From: an uncultured bacterium
GTDB lineage: Bacteria > Cyanobacteriota > Vampirovibrionia > Gastranaerophilales > Gastranaerophilaceae
NCBI GenBank assembly: GCA_949284715.1
Contig: CASDWH010000015.1
Span: 1-64,000 of the forward strand
Direction of reading: 5' to 3'
Length of the DNA: 64,000 nt
Part shown: piece after piece, positions 37,101-45,684 of the stretch
How positions within the stretch are numbered: position 1 is the stretch's first letter
Layout of the letters: every line of letters starts with the position of its first letter
Program-made: the position numbers and the translations under genes
Notes under the pieces: generated by a model
The model's database searches: none
Seen by the model: only the letters and a program-made list of their open reading frames with translations
Told to the model about the DNA's origin: nothing

Positions 37101-40100
37101 ATTTAATAATGAATAGTTATCACTACCGGTAATATTATTAAGCCTGTCATTAATACCCGAAATTTGTGCAGATATATTTTCTGCATTTGTATTAAGGGTA
37201 GATATAATTTTATCACCCTCGCGCGGTATTTCCTCTAATGATACACCAAGCTGTCCGATGGTACTTCTTAACTCATCCTGCCAGAGTTTTATAGAGTTTA
37301 AAATCTCTTCTTGTTCTGTTGAGAAAGATATTTGGTTGAAAATAGTCAACATCTGCGTGATAATATCTGTTTTTAAATTATCAAGCAAAGCCGAAATATT
37401 ATCTCTGCCGGTTTTATCAGAAATATCATTGCAAAGAACCGTAATATCATCAATCGCCAAAAGCTGTTTATCCAGCATAGACTTTACAGATAAAATTTCA
37501 TCAATAACTTTAGACTCATTATCTCTATCTTTGCCTGATAAATCAGACCTTATTATTGTTAATGAATCATTAATATCTGATGAGTATTTAGCATTTGCCG
37601 TACTCAACTGCTGGAGAGCGCTAAATAATGCCGTAGAATTCTTGTCTGTCTGTTCTAAAAGCTTTGCAAGAGTTTCACCTGTTTTTACAGAGGCCTCCTG
37701 ATTAATCAATTTAGTAATTTCAATACTTAATTGCTCAATTTTTTCAATTATATCATTCTGAGATGTAACCCCTTCTCCAATTTCTGATTTTATCTTATCA
37801 GCTAAACCTTCAACACGGGCAACTGCCTCCTGGACAGACAAACCGCCGCCATTTGCCATTTTCAAAAGCGTATTGCCAAACATTTCTAATTTTTCAGTAA
37901 TTTCGGTCTGATTCAGCTCATTCTTTTCTAATGCCCGCGTTATCCCTGCACCCAGCGTTTCAAGACGATTAACAATATCAGCCTTGCCGGTATCCGCCTG
38001 ACGACTTATATTACCTATTTCTTTTATCAGCATTTCAATTTCAACGGCAATATCAGACTTGATTTTTTTCTCCTGAGAGAAAAGAATATCCAGCATTTCA
38101 TTTTTGTCATCTGATTCCGGACTTGATTCTATTTTGTTTTGTAAAATTGATAAGATAGAAGCAAAAGACTTATTAATCTCGTCACTGACTGTAGAAATTA
38201 TTCTGCTCTGTATAACTTCAAGTTTATCATCCAGCTTTACTGATTCGATTATTCCCGGGATTTCAGCCTTAAACCCGGCAAATATCTTGTTACACTCATC
38301 TTTAAATTCGTCCAGTTTCTGAGAACTTATTCCTGAAGCCCCGCCGGCATTAAGCTTAATTTCTTCAATAGCACTGCTCATGCTATTGCTAATCAATTCA
38401 TTAATGCTGTTGGCTAATTCGGTACGAACATCTGTAAGTATACTTCTATTTGCCTCGGGAATACTTTCAATTTTATTGATTATATTGTTATTTAAAGTTT
38501 GGAATTCTTCCCATCTGGCTTGATTGTTTCTGTTATATTGCAGTTCAAATTCTGAAAGTTTATCAAGAAGAGCATTCCGTACTCCGGAAAAGCGGTCTAA
38601 CAACTCGGCTTTCATCGGATTATTATTTAAATCTTCTATTACGTATTCCTTAAACTCCAATATTTCATTTTTTAGAGCCGATAGTTCTTCATAAGATTTT
38701 TTGATATCTTCACGGATAAAAGTACTATTGCTTTCTATTTTAGTTGCAAGATTCTGAAAATGGGTCTGGGTATTTGCATCATAATTAGTTAAACGGGTAT
38801 TAATTTTTTCAATACACTCTTTTAAATAATTACTAACTTTATCAACGATTTCAGAAGAGTAATCTTTAAGCGAATATTCTATATCTGTAAATCTTTTATC
38901 AAACTCTATATCGCTTTTATTATCTGTAACGCTTACGTAAGATAAAATATCAATTAGCGACGAAGTAATATTATTCAGCAAACTTCTTAACTCGGAAAGC
39001 CCGTCTTTGTATATTGAAACAAGTCCGCTGCTGCAAGTTTCAACCTGCTGTTTTACTGTTTCAAAATCAAGATTAACTTTTTCAAACTGTTCTTTTGACT
39101 CAATATTTAAAGAATCTTTAACACCGTTTGAAAGTTCCGTCTGGGCATTAATAATCCCTTCTTTAAGGATATTGAAAGTTTCTTGCAAATCAAGCGAAAG
39201 AAATGCTTCCAGTTTTTCACGGAACCCATCCATTCCTTCTTTTGCAGAAGAAAAATCTGCACTTAAAGTGTCAAGCTTAAGATTAACATTGCCGGAAAGT
39301 TCTGTCATTTGTTTTCCGGTACTGCTCAAAGCAATAGACTGATTATTTAACAGCCCTGCCAGAGTATTTTCTAGGGCAGCAAGACGCTCTGTTACATTTT
39401 TGAAAAGCAAACTATTTGCCGCCCCTGATGCAGTTTCTATGTCTGTTATACTTGATTTCAAACCGATTAACGAACCGGAGAGGGCTTCCAGATTTTCACC
39501 GGCAACAGTTTTTATTTCAGAAGTAAGAGTGTCTACTTTCTGCTTAATATCCTCCACTGTCCGCTGGAAAGTAAGTTCTGAAAGCTGAGAAAACTTGCTG
39601 GATAAATCGCTTATATAAGTTTTTATATTTACTTCGCTTTTTGTTAAAGAGCTTTGAATATTCTGGAAGTTAACATGTATATCAAGAGCTTTAATACTTG
39701 ATGCAACAGTTTCTAAATCATTTTTTATAACATATAAATCATTTTGGGAAATATTAACTGTATTGGCAATCTGATTTAAAGCACCTTCCAAATCCAGGCG
39801 TATTTTACTGAAATCATTGTCATCCAACGCTTTATTGATAGCTGTTTCGATTTTAGCAAGCTTGGATAAATACTCATTAGTCGTATCTGTATCAACGTTT
39901 TGAAGAATATCTTTCAGACTGTTAATAAGAGCCGAAGCGTTATCAATTTTTTGATAAAGCGGCTCTACATTACAATTAACCGCAAGTTCGCCGATTGAAC
40001 TGTAAATCTCTTTATTTTGCAATAATAATTCTGATAAACGTTCATCGGAAGTTTTATTTTCACATTTTGCCAGAATATTTGCAAGTGTTTCTTCTATCTG

Positions 40101-40766
40101 AACAGATTTTTTATCAAGCACCTGAATAGATGCAAGTATTGAGTTAGAAGTCATGTAAAGATTTTCAAAATCTTTATCATAATGGTTATCTGCACACCTG
40201 TTTCTTATATCATCCAGCGCGCGGACAATAGTGCCGAAGTTGTCGCCGAGATTAACTATAATACTTTCAAACCCGTTATTAAAACGTTCAAGCTCTTTTT
40301 TTAGAACATCGAGATTAGAAATTATTGTCCCCGTAGAACTATCATCTGTTCTTAAGGCTTCTATTCTAAGTATTATATCAGTAAGCGTATCTTTCTGGGA
40401 AACTACTTCCCTTGAAAATACAGATAAATTTGTTGCAATAATATCAAAAAGTTCTTTAATTTCTGACGACTTAAGGGAATCAACACTATTTTTCAGGATA
40501 TTACTAAATAATGATTCAATAGTAGAGAACTTTGAAATAAGGACACTATGGCGTTCATCAAGCGACTGGCGCATAGTAGAAATAGCAGAATTCATCAGTT
40601 CAAGATTATCCTCCTGATCAATTCTGTCAAGCTTATTATTAATAACATTAAGCAGCTTATTCATATCGCCTGCGTTAAGCACATCCTGCGCTCTTATTGA
40701 ATTCAAAAGCGATTTTATTGTATCAAAGTTCTCTTTTATATCCGAAAGATTGTTTAACTCACTCAT
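34131..40766 (-). CDS. giant coiled-coil protein, 2,211 residues
   Basis: One uninterrupted frame from the ATG at 40766, which follows GGGATATTTTTG. It has no signal peptide or membrane helix, and almost its entire length is alternating heptads of Leu/Ile/Val with Glu/Lys/Asp/Asn, so a long rod or filament-forming coiled coil is expected. Two blocks recur three times: IITQ(L/M)L....NQISF and YSL..IE.D(I/L/V)(A/T)KLR, marking an internal module of roughly 200-500 bases. A tandem of four 23-residue repeats is listed separately. It is upstream of glcD in the same strand order. Function unknown; a cytoskeleton-like or chromosome-organising role is only a guess. Confidence 0.75.
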   Translation of the reverse strand: MSELNNLSDIKENFDTIKSLLNSIRAQDVLNAGDMNKLLNVINNKLDRIDQEDNLELMNSAISTMRQSLDERHSVLISKFSTIESLFSNILKNSVDSLKSSEIKELFDIIATNLSVFSREVVSQKDTLTDIILRIEALRTDDSSTGTIISNLDVLKKELERFNNGFESIIVNLGDNFGTIVRALDDIRNRCADNHYDKDFENLYMTSNSILASIQVLDKKSVQIEETLANILAKCENKTSDERLSELLLQNKEIYSSIGELAVNCNVEPLYQKIDNASALINSLKDILQNVDTDTTNEYLSKLAKIETAINKALDDNDFSKIRLDLEGALNQIANTVNISQNDLYVIKNDLETVASSIKALDIHVNFQNIQSSLTKSEVNIKTYISDLSSKFSQLSELTFQRTVEDIKQKVDTLTSEIKTVAGENLEALSGSLIGLKSSITDIETASGAANSLLFKNVTERLAALENTLAGLLNNQSIALSSTGKQMTELSGNVNLKLDTLSADFSSAKEGMDGFREKLEAFLSLDLQETFNILKEGIINAQTELSNGVKDSLNIESKEQFEKVNLDFETVKQQVETCSSGLVSIYKDGLSELRSLLNNITSSLIDILSYVSVTDNKSDIEFDKRFTDIEYSLKDYSSEIVDKVSNYLKECIEKINTRLTNYDANTQTHFQNLATKIESNSTFIREDIKKSYEELSALKNEILEFKEYVIEDLNNNPMKAELLDRFSGVRNALLDKLSEFELQYNRNNQARWEEFQTLNNNIINKIESIPEANRSILTDVRTELANSINELISNSMSSAIEEIKLNAGGASGISSQKLDEFKDECNKIFAGFKAEIPGIIESVKLDDKLEVIQSRIISTVSDEINKSFASILSILQNKIESSPESDDKNEMLDILFSQEKKIKSDIAVEIEMLIKEIGNISRQADTGKADIVNRLETLGAGITRALEKNELNQTEITEKLEMFGNTLLKMANGGGLSVQEAVARVEGLADKIKSEIGEGVTSQNDIIEKIEQLSIEITKLINQEASVKTGETLAKLLEQTDKNSTALFSALQQLSTANAKYSSDINDSLTIIRSDLSGKDRDNESKVIDEILSVKSMLDKQLLAIDDITVLCNDISDKTGRDNISALLDNLKTDIITQMLTIFNQISFSTEQEEILNSIKLWQDELRSTIGQLGVSLEEIPREGDKIISTLNTNAENISAQISGINDRLNNITGSDNYSLLNIEADIAKLRLSLGQLKDSLATASVQSEISETIGVLNNSINMLRSELPVEAIEYLRVQVDKLIANIQLNDTITSNIAVIKEKLESIDTARELFRADVERAFNNVISTIEKTSDFKSLREALNTGLKDISAKLDNSTQSAELNAMLSAILAKQDANLAHIVAHIGTVNNLDVLTKQDESTGQILAKQNEQFEQITARLDLLNSIDTLTAQEESTERILSKIEKISSSGNVDKNLAQILSRLNEINTAGILEKQDKNLLEIIAKIEQINNSDVLEKQDRNFEQIISKLDGINNADILNNQNRSFEQILSRLEGINNIDILNNQTKSLEQIISKIDGLGINSGLLDTFKSEIITQLIGAFNQISFEAETIELKTEIEEAHKELKESADSISSAVEKIGTTQSEFIEDYTNSLNRIEDSIENNHVFQLKAISEVAVNTKEFANKFAEENQVDKELLSDIFANGKELSDSVEVIKAQLKAIQESDEDSSQYSLSDIERDLTKLRLVVSELNSNQNKRHLETVINSIDTVISQIQELKESLPINDINNINENTSEILDGLENLVLDIKNVISTQDDIIGYVQDEAKSVVTELKASEDNIKSDIQMSLDDFAREIKEFGNDTISSKLSTLKNEIITQLLNVVSQISFVEEQEEIISHIDNLQAQVNILSSGDPDTIGTYSLQDIETDVAKLRVTLEEIKKQGRGDEIDNLAEKLSEASQTLEFLKTELPNHEIGEVREELEKIANDIISISIRTNKLLISSDESYKNLKENIEDFRNIMGSVEERTKNLYEEVGMDKIEYQVTSIKDIVGRQEITNQAFNEVFEYLAEWIDSTEEKLGYITDRLNNTEDINEIKLSLEDIKNSTSVKFEIDAQSDKIDAMESKLNVIIETLEPTFQNQQERMQVLERKINRIVDFFEPAFTKQQEKINKLETMLDKILDVVSSDSGYDESISKLEKISEIISSKDDTQLVKKIASFERQISKLNKNVEKLTAYVNEK
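36084..36359 (-). repeat. four tandem 69-bp repeats inside the giant gene
   Basis: Four consecutive units of 69 bp encode 23-residue repeats such as LEKQDRNFEQIISKLDGINN-ADI and LNNQNRSFEQILSRLEGINN-IDI; a more divergent, slightly shorter unit precedes them. The similarity shows at both DNA and protein level, so recent slippage or recombination is plausible. Confidence 0.8.
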
Positions 40767-40896
40767 CAAAAATATCCCATTAAATAACTACTTAGCTATA
40801 ATACCACAAACATGGTAACAAATCTTTCTTTAATCTCAAAGAAGTTAATATTTGTTAATCATAAATTGCGGAACTGTTTTTCGCTCTAAAGCGGAA

Positions 40897-40923
40897 GAGC
40901 GGCGGAAATATCCGCCGCTCTTT
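40897..40923. terminator. strong hairpin between metK and the giant gene
   Basis: GAGCGGCGGA (40897-40906), loop AATA, TCCGCCGCTC (40911-40920), then TTT. Downstream of metK on the minus strand it would stop transcription, though the T run is short on that side. Confidence 0.6.
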
Positions 40924-40942
40924 GCTATATATAATTTACATA

Positions 40943-42211
40943 CTAGCAAGTACATGCCTGCTTAGCTTGAAGTTTTAATAATTCTGCTTTATCGGTTTTT
41001 TCCCACGGGATACTTAAATCAGTTCTTCCAAGATGACCGTATGAGGCAAGAAGCTGATAGAATTTACCGCCGTTCTTTGCCGGAAGATTTCTTAAATCAA
41101 AGTCCTTGATAATAGAAGCAGGCCTTAAATCAAAATTCTTTTTGACAAGAGCGCTTATATCGTCATCAGAAATTTTACCGGTTTGGAAAGTATCAATAAA
41201 TATTGATACAGGTTCTGCAACGCCGATAGCATACGCAAGTTCCACTTCGCACTTATCAGCAAGCCCTGCGGCAACAATATTTTTAGCAACATACCTTGCT
41301 GCATACGCTGCCGAACGGTCAACTTTTGTAGGATCCTTTCCACTGAAAGCACCGCCGCCATGCCTTGAATATCCGCCGTAAGTATCAACAATAATCTTTC
41401 TGCCGGTTAGCCCGCTATCACCTTGAGGCCCGCCGATTACGAACCTGCCTGACGGATTGATTAAAATCTTTGTTGAAGAATCCGGTTTTACGGATTGAGT
41501 TTCAAATACATAATCAATTACACATTTTTTAAGGTCATTATATATAATTTCCTGAATTTTGGAATTATCAGTTATACCTTCTATTTCAGGACTATGCTGT
41601 GTAGAAAGAAGAATCGTATCAATTCTTGACGGTTTACCATCAACATATTCAACTGTTACCTGAGATTTACCATCCGGCCTCAGATAATTTAATATCCCTT
41701 CTTTTCTAACCTGTGCAAGTCTATAAGCAAGTTTATGCGCCAGACTTATTGGCAGCGGCATAAGCTCCGGAGTTTCATTACAAGCGAACCCGAACATTAT
41801 CCCTTGATCGCCTGCACCTATATTCTGGGTTTCAGACACCGAAGTATCCGCATTCTCAGATCTTGTTTCGTAAGCTTTATTAACACCGCCTGCAATATCA
41901 ACAGATTGTTCATCAATACTGGTTAACACAGCACAGGTATCGCAGTCAAATCCGCCGCCCTGTATACCATGGTACCCGATGTTGCGAATTGTATTTCTTA
42001 CAATTTGCGGAATATCAACGTAACAATCAGACGTAATTTCGCCGCATACCAGAACCATGCCTGTTGTGGCAGTAGTTTCTGCCGCAACCCTTGAATTAGG
42101 GGATTTGGTCAAAAACTCATCAAGTATAGCATCAGAAATCTGATCGCATACTTTGTCGGGGTGTCCTTCTGTTACTGATTCAGAAGTAAACAAAAATTTC
42201 TTTGATGTCAT
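40943..42211 (-). CDS. metK: S-adenosylmethionine synthetase
   Basis: 422 residues. It makes SAM from methionine and ATP. Seen: [25 protein letters not shown] at the N-terminus, [19 protein letters not shown]-type loop replaced by [50 protein letters not shown]. It is slightly longer than the E. coli enzyme (384) and ends in CTC. AAGGAG precedes the ATG. A promoter with TTGCTT-N17-TACAAT lies upstream; SAM would also feed mtnA salvage. No known SAM riboswitch is recognised in the 70-base leader. Confidence 0.97.
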   Translation of the reverse strand: MTSKKFLFTSESVTEGHPDKVCDQISDAILDEFLTKSPNSRVAAETTATTGMVLVCGEITSDCYVDIPQIVRNTIRNIGYHGIQGGGFDCDTCAVLTSIDEQSVDIAGGVNKAYETRSENADTSVSETQNIGAGDQGIMFGFACNETPELMPLPISLAHKLAYRLAQVRKEGILNYLRPDGKSQVTVEYVDGKPSRIDTILLSTQHSPEIEGITDNSKIQEIIYNDLKKCVIDYVFETQSVKPDSSTKILINPSGRFVIGGPQGDSGLTGRKIIVDTYGGYSRHGGGAFSGKDPTKVDRSAAYAARYVAKNIVAAGLADKCEVELAYAIGVAEPVSIFIDTFQTGKISDDDISALVKKNFDLRPASIIKDFDLRNLPAKNGGKFYQLLASYGHLGRTDLSIPWEKTDKAELLKLQAKQACTC

Positions 42212-42283
42212 TTTTTTCTCCTTAATTTATTGTACCGGTAAGGTTTTTAATTCCGACCCGGTGTGATAGTACATAACCACAGT

Positions 42284-42312
42284 ATTGTAATTCAGAAACA
42301 ATAATAAAGCAA
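42284..42312 (-). promoter_or_regulatory. metK promoter
   Basis: On the minus strand TTGCTT (42307-42312) and TACAAT (42284-42289) are separated by 17 bases, about 75 bases before the metK ATG. In the leader, ACCGG (42234-42238 region) can pair with CCGGT (42258-42262 region). Confidence 0.6.
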
Positions 42313-42429
42313 TTTTTATGTTAAAATAAGTTAATGAAAGTTCACATATTATGTAAAAACTTTGTAAAAAAATAATTTTTATTTATAATATGTATATATT
42401 TATATTAAGTAGAAAAATAGGATAGGTAT

Positions 42430-43086
42430 ATGAGTAATATGAATGAAAGCGTTGGTAAGAGGATAGTAGAAGCACTGAAACGACAATCGGAAAACGATTT
42501 GCCATTATCATCTGTGCCGCCAAAATCTTCGGCATTCCAGCCTCAAAGAAAAATTCAGGAACAGGAAACATTAAAAGAAGCGCAGACTCCGGCAGAAGAA
42601 ATTCAGCAGCAGCCGGCATTTAATGATATTTTTGCTGAAAATAATGATATGATGGGAACCACAATCCCGCTTACCCAGTCAAAACCAGCCTCTATACTTG
42701 ATGATTCTTTTGATTCTGTATCTGGATTCAGCGAACCGGAGGTTCCGCCGTTTGCATCAATGAGCGAGCCTGCTGTTTTTGAAATGCCATCCAATATTGT
42801 TGTATTAAAAAAACTTATTTCCCAGCTTCCGAGCGGTGTGTCAAGACATACCGGCGCACAAATTATAAAACAAACAATGGAAGCTCTTGGTATATCAATG
42901 AGAAGTGTGCTTCAAGATGCACAGCAGGTTCAGGAAAATCTTAAAAACTCTGCTAAAGAATGTCAATCCTATATACAAGAATATAAAAAACAAATTGTTT
43001 CTTTGGAAAAACAATCACAAAACTACCAGAAACAATATGCCGCACTCAATGATTTAATAAGCTTGTTTATTCAGGCAAACAAGTAA
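42430..43086 (+). CDS. disordered protein with C-terminal coiled coil
   Basis: 218 residues. Residues 1-120 are Pro/Ser/Gln-rich and disordered. Residues 125-165 (NIVVLKKLISQLPSGVSRHTGAQIIKQTMEALGIS) look like a small conserved helical domain, followed by a Gln-rich coiled coil to residue 215. This combination is reminiscent of DivIVA/GpsB-type organisers, but no motif proves it. AGGATAGG lies before the ATG. It heads the run that contains the Clp accessory genes, ruvX and tilS. Confidence 0.6.
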   Translation: MSNMNESVGKRIVEALKRQSENDLPLSSVPPKSSAFQPQRKIQEQETLKEAQTPAEEIQQQPAFNDIFAENNDMMGTTIPLTQSKPASILDDSFDSVSGFSEPEVPPFASMSEPAVFEMPSNIVVLKKLISQLPSGVSRHTGAQIIKQTMEALGISMRSVLQDAQQVQENLKNSAKECQSYIQEYKKQIVSLEKQSQNYQKQYAALNDLISLFIQANK

Positions 43087-43096
43087 GCAGGTAATT

Positions 43097-43384
43097 ATGT
43101 CAGAAGATAAAATTGTAAAACTCGGCGCTAAACGCGGGAAAAAAGAACCCAAACAACACGAACATCATCACAGCCAAAACGAATTTGTACCTTCAAGAGA
43201 ACTTATTAATTGCAGTTTTTGCGGGCGTTCTTCTGCCGAAGTTATAAAAATGGTTAAAGGCCCCGGTGTGAATATTTGCGCCGAATGTACGATGATTGCC
43301 GTACAATACCTGATACTAAATGACAGACTTCCGTCAGCGGAAGCCCAGATGATTCTTGATGCATTTTGGGGAAAAGCTAAATAA
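43097..43384 (+). CDS. stand-alone ClpX-type zinc-binding domain protein
   Basis: 95 residues. After a basic, His-rich 35-residue tail, a zinc finger Cys39-x2-Cys42-x18-Cys61-x2-Cys64 (INCSFCGRSSAEVIKMVKGPG, NICAECT) matches the N-terminal zinc-binding domain of ClpX in both spacing and surrounding residues. No AAA+ module is attached. In ClpX this domain dimerises and docks substrate adaptors such as SspB and also some substrates, so a free copy could compete for or bring in substrates. It lies 10 bases after the preceding gene and 19 before the next one. Homology clear; function inferred. Confidence 0.8.
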   Translation: MSEDKIVKLGAKRGKKEPKQHEHHHSQNEFVPSRELINCSFCGRSSAEVIKMVKGPGVNICAECTMIAVQYLILNDRLPSAEAQMILDAFWGKAK

Positions 43385-43403
43385 TTAAACCCGTGGAGTT
43401 GAT

Positions 43404-45002
43404 ATGAATAAAATCCAAATAAAAGCTGAATTTTTGATGCTGTTATCTAAGCTTGAACTTGGCAACAGTGATTGTTTGGATAGTCTTGAAATGCTAAAAA
43501 AAACAGGTGAAAACAGGTATATTATTGAAGTTGCCCTGAAAGAAGCCGTTTCAGGCGATGATAAAAAGCTTTCAGCCATACTATTTATACTAAACCAGAT
43601 TATTGAAAAAAATATTCTGGAAGAACAATTGTGGGAATATATTAAGGATAATGAATATCCGGACAGTATAAAAATTGCCGCTTTTAATATCTTAAGCCAA
43701 CTTAATCCGGACTGCAACTATCTTTCCGTTAAAGATTACATCGCAGATATAGAAACTATTATTGAAGACGAAACAAAAGAAGTGTTAGCCTCAGCCCTGA
43801 TGAATCCTGAGGCGCAAATAGATTTTATGGACTTTTTAAAATCCTTAAATGAAGATGATAAAGTAACCCTTCTTGGCTCCCTAAAAGAGGATTATGACGG
43901 AGATGCGCTTGCAAACATTATTATACCTGTTTTCCTCTACGCTCCGAACACTAAAGAAGGACTTGTTGCTCTTAATCTGCTAGGAGATACTAAATCACAG
44001 CTTGCGTTCCATGAACTTGAAAAATCACTTGATTTTGTAAGCGAGGAACTTAAGCCGATTGTTAAAAAAAATATGTCTAAACTCAAACTCTCAGGTATCA
44101 GAGTTGATGAAACACTTAAATTTTACAAAGAAATTTTATCAGTTTCCAGCCCGTATAAATCAATAATATCGTATCCGGACGGTCACGGAAACATGGCAAT
44201 CATCTTCACAAGAAAAAGATTTGAAGATAATTCAATCCAGCTCCTTGCAATTGTTATTAACAACAGATACGGAATGCTTGATAGCTTTGGTTTCAATTCA
44301 ATAACAGAAGATGACTATCTGATGATAAAAGACAGGTTTGTTAACGGCAGCCGGTGTATAGAAATTACACCTGAACTTGTAAAATACCTGCTTAACAGCG
44401 CAGAAAAAACTTCCCGCAAAAATAATGAGATGCTTCCATATGAGTACATTTGCTGGCGAAGCATTTTATCAGACATTGAAGAAAAAACACCGGATTTGAG
44501 TTTTAAAACGGTTGAATTAAACAATGATGATATTGAAGAAATTTGTAATCTGGATTTTATTGAAAGATGGTTTTTTGATTGTTTCACCTCTGACGAGTTT
44601 GCGGAACTAATCAGAAAATTAAATGCTAAACTCCGTGCAAATCAATTTTCAACTAATTTTACCCGGTTTGTAGAAGAAGAATTTGACAATATCTTCACAC
44701 AGGAAGAAATAGAAGCCCAGAATGGCAAAATTAATCTTGCAGCATACCTGAAAAAACTTGAAGGGAATGAAGAACTTGCTGATAAAATAGCATCAATAAA
44801 AAATAACAGAATATTTTTCTCAAATATTCTGAAAAAAAGTATTTATGAACACTACATAAGCAAACGCTGGCAGCTTCAAAATGAAAATAAATCTATTGAT
44901 GTTTTCAGTAAACGTTCCCGTTCCCCAAAAGACGAATTTAAGCGCCTGGAACTAGACTTAATAATAACGGGTATTGAATCGGAATGGGTAAAAAATGTTT
45001 AA
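43404..45002 (+). CDS. helical HEAT-like protein of unknown function
   Basis: 532 residues, no signal peptide or membrane segment. Residues 1-230 have the feel of alpha-helical repeats (KKLSAILFILNQIIEKNI, SIKIAAFNILSQLNPD), followed by a more compact alpha/beta part (residues 240-330, with NMAIIFTRKRFEDNSIQLLAIVINNRYG) and a helical C-terminus. GTGGAG lies upstream of the ATG. Its 3' end overlaps ruvX by 8 bases, so translation is probably coupled. No known family is recognised. Confidence 0.65.
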   Translation: MNKIQIKAEFLMLLSKLELGNSDCLDSLEMLKKTGENRYIIEVALKEAVSGDDKKLSAILFILNQIIEKNILEEQLWEYIKDNEYPDSIKIAAFNILSQLNPDCNYLSVKDYIADIETIIEDETKEVLASALMNPEAQIDFMDFLKSLNEDDKVTLLGSLKEDYDGDALANIIIPVFLYAPNTKEGLVALNLLGDTKSQLAFHELEKSLDFVSEELKPIVKKNMSKLKLSGIRVDETLKFYKEILSVSSPYKSIISYPDGHGNMAIIFTRKRFEDNSIQLLAIVINNRYGMLDSFGFNSITEDDYLMIKDRFVNGSRCIEITPELVKYLLNSAEKTSRKNNEMLPYEYICWRSILSDIEEKTPDLSFKTVELNNDDIEEICNLDFIERWFFDCFTSDEFAELIRKLNAKLRANQFSTNFTRFVEEEFDNIFTQEEIEAQNGKINLAAYLKKLEGNEELADKIASIKNNRIFFSNILKKSIYEHYISKRWQLQNENKSIDVFSKRSRSPKDEFKRLELDLIITGIESEWVKNV

Positions 45003-45399
45003 AATTATGGGATTAGACATCGGAACAAAGCGTATCGGAGTCGCGCTTAGCGATTATTTACACGTTACAGCCGTTCCGAATACCTGTGTTGACCGCCAGC
45101 CTGAGAATAAAGCGGTGGAAACTATAGTGAAAATAGCTTCAGAAAACCGCGTCAAACAGATAGTAATAGGTTTGCCGCTCAATATGGATGGTTCTAAAGG
45201 TAATCAGGCAAAAGATTGTGAAAAATTTGCAAAATATCTTTCTGGTTTTGATATAATATATGAAGATGAAAGATTGACATCCGATTTGGCAGAAGAACGG
45301 CTCCGCGAAAGGAAAGTTGATTTTAGAAAAAATAAAGGTCTTGTTGATATAGAAAGTGCATGTATCATTCTGGAACAATACTTATCAAAACTAAATTAG
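44995..45399 (+). CDS. ruvX: RuvX/YqgF RNase H-fold nuclease
   Basis: 134 residues. MFKIMGLDIGTKRIGVALSD gives the first catalytic Asp; VIGLPLNMDGSKG and YEDERLTSDLAEERL supply the others. YqgF proteins process 16S rRNA 5' ends in E. coli and also have Holliday-junction resolvase activity in other species. It overlaps the preceding gene by 8 bases and is followed 19 bases on by a DUF1292 gene, the same order as yrrK-yrzB in Bacillus. Confidence 0.92.
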   Translation: MFKIMGLDIGTKRIGVALSDYLHVTAVPNTCVDRQPENKAVETIVKIASENRVKQIVIGLPLNMDGSKGNQAKDCEKFAKYLSGFDIIYEDERLTSDLAEERLRERKVDFRKNKGLVDIESACIILEQYLSKLN

Positions 45400-45418
45400 T
45401 TAGTGGAAAGGAATTCAA

Positions 45419-45682
45419 ATGAGCGATAACCCGGAAAATATAATAGAAATAATTGATGAAAACGGAAAAACTATTTGTTGTGAACTATTTAACATAATTG
45501 AATTTGAAGGGAATGAATACGCTCTTTTACTCCCGCAGGAAGAAAAAGATAATGAAGACGCAGAATTTGTTGTTATGAAAATAATGGAAGATGAAGATGA
45601 CATTGCTTTCATAAATCTTGATGATGATGAATTTAACAGGGTATCTGAATATATCGAAAACATTCAGGATGATGAGGAGTAA
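45419..45682 (+). CDS. DUF1292 (YrzB-type) small acidic protein
   Basis: 87 residues, very acidic. The pattern ENIIEIIDENGKTICCELFNIIEFEGNEYALLLP and EFVVMKIMEDEDDIAFINLDDDEFNRV matches the DUF1292 family, which in Firmicutes (YrzB) lies next to ruvX. Function unknown. It follows ruvX by 19 bases; the next gene starts 2 bases after its stop, so translation of the two is tightly linked. Confidence 0.85.
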   Translation: MSDNPENIIEIIDENGKTICCELFNIIEFEGNEYALLLPQEEKDNEDAEFVVMKIMEDEDDIAFINLDDDEFNRVSEYIENIQDDEE

Positions 45683-45684
45683 GT

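Noticed and set aside
34171-40617. Open frames on the plus strand opposite the giant gene
   Set aside because: They have no ribosome sites and appear as reverse shadows of the repetitive coiled-coil sequence; the minus strand carries one continuous frame.
42212-42429. SAM riboswitch upstream of metK
   Set aside because: The leader is only about 70 bases and shows none of the core stems of the known SAM classes; only a short ACCGG/CCGGT pairing is visible.
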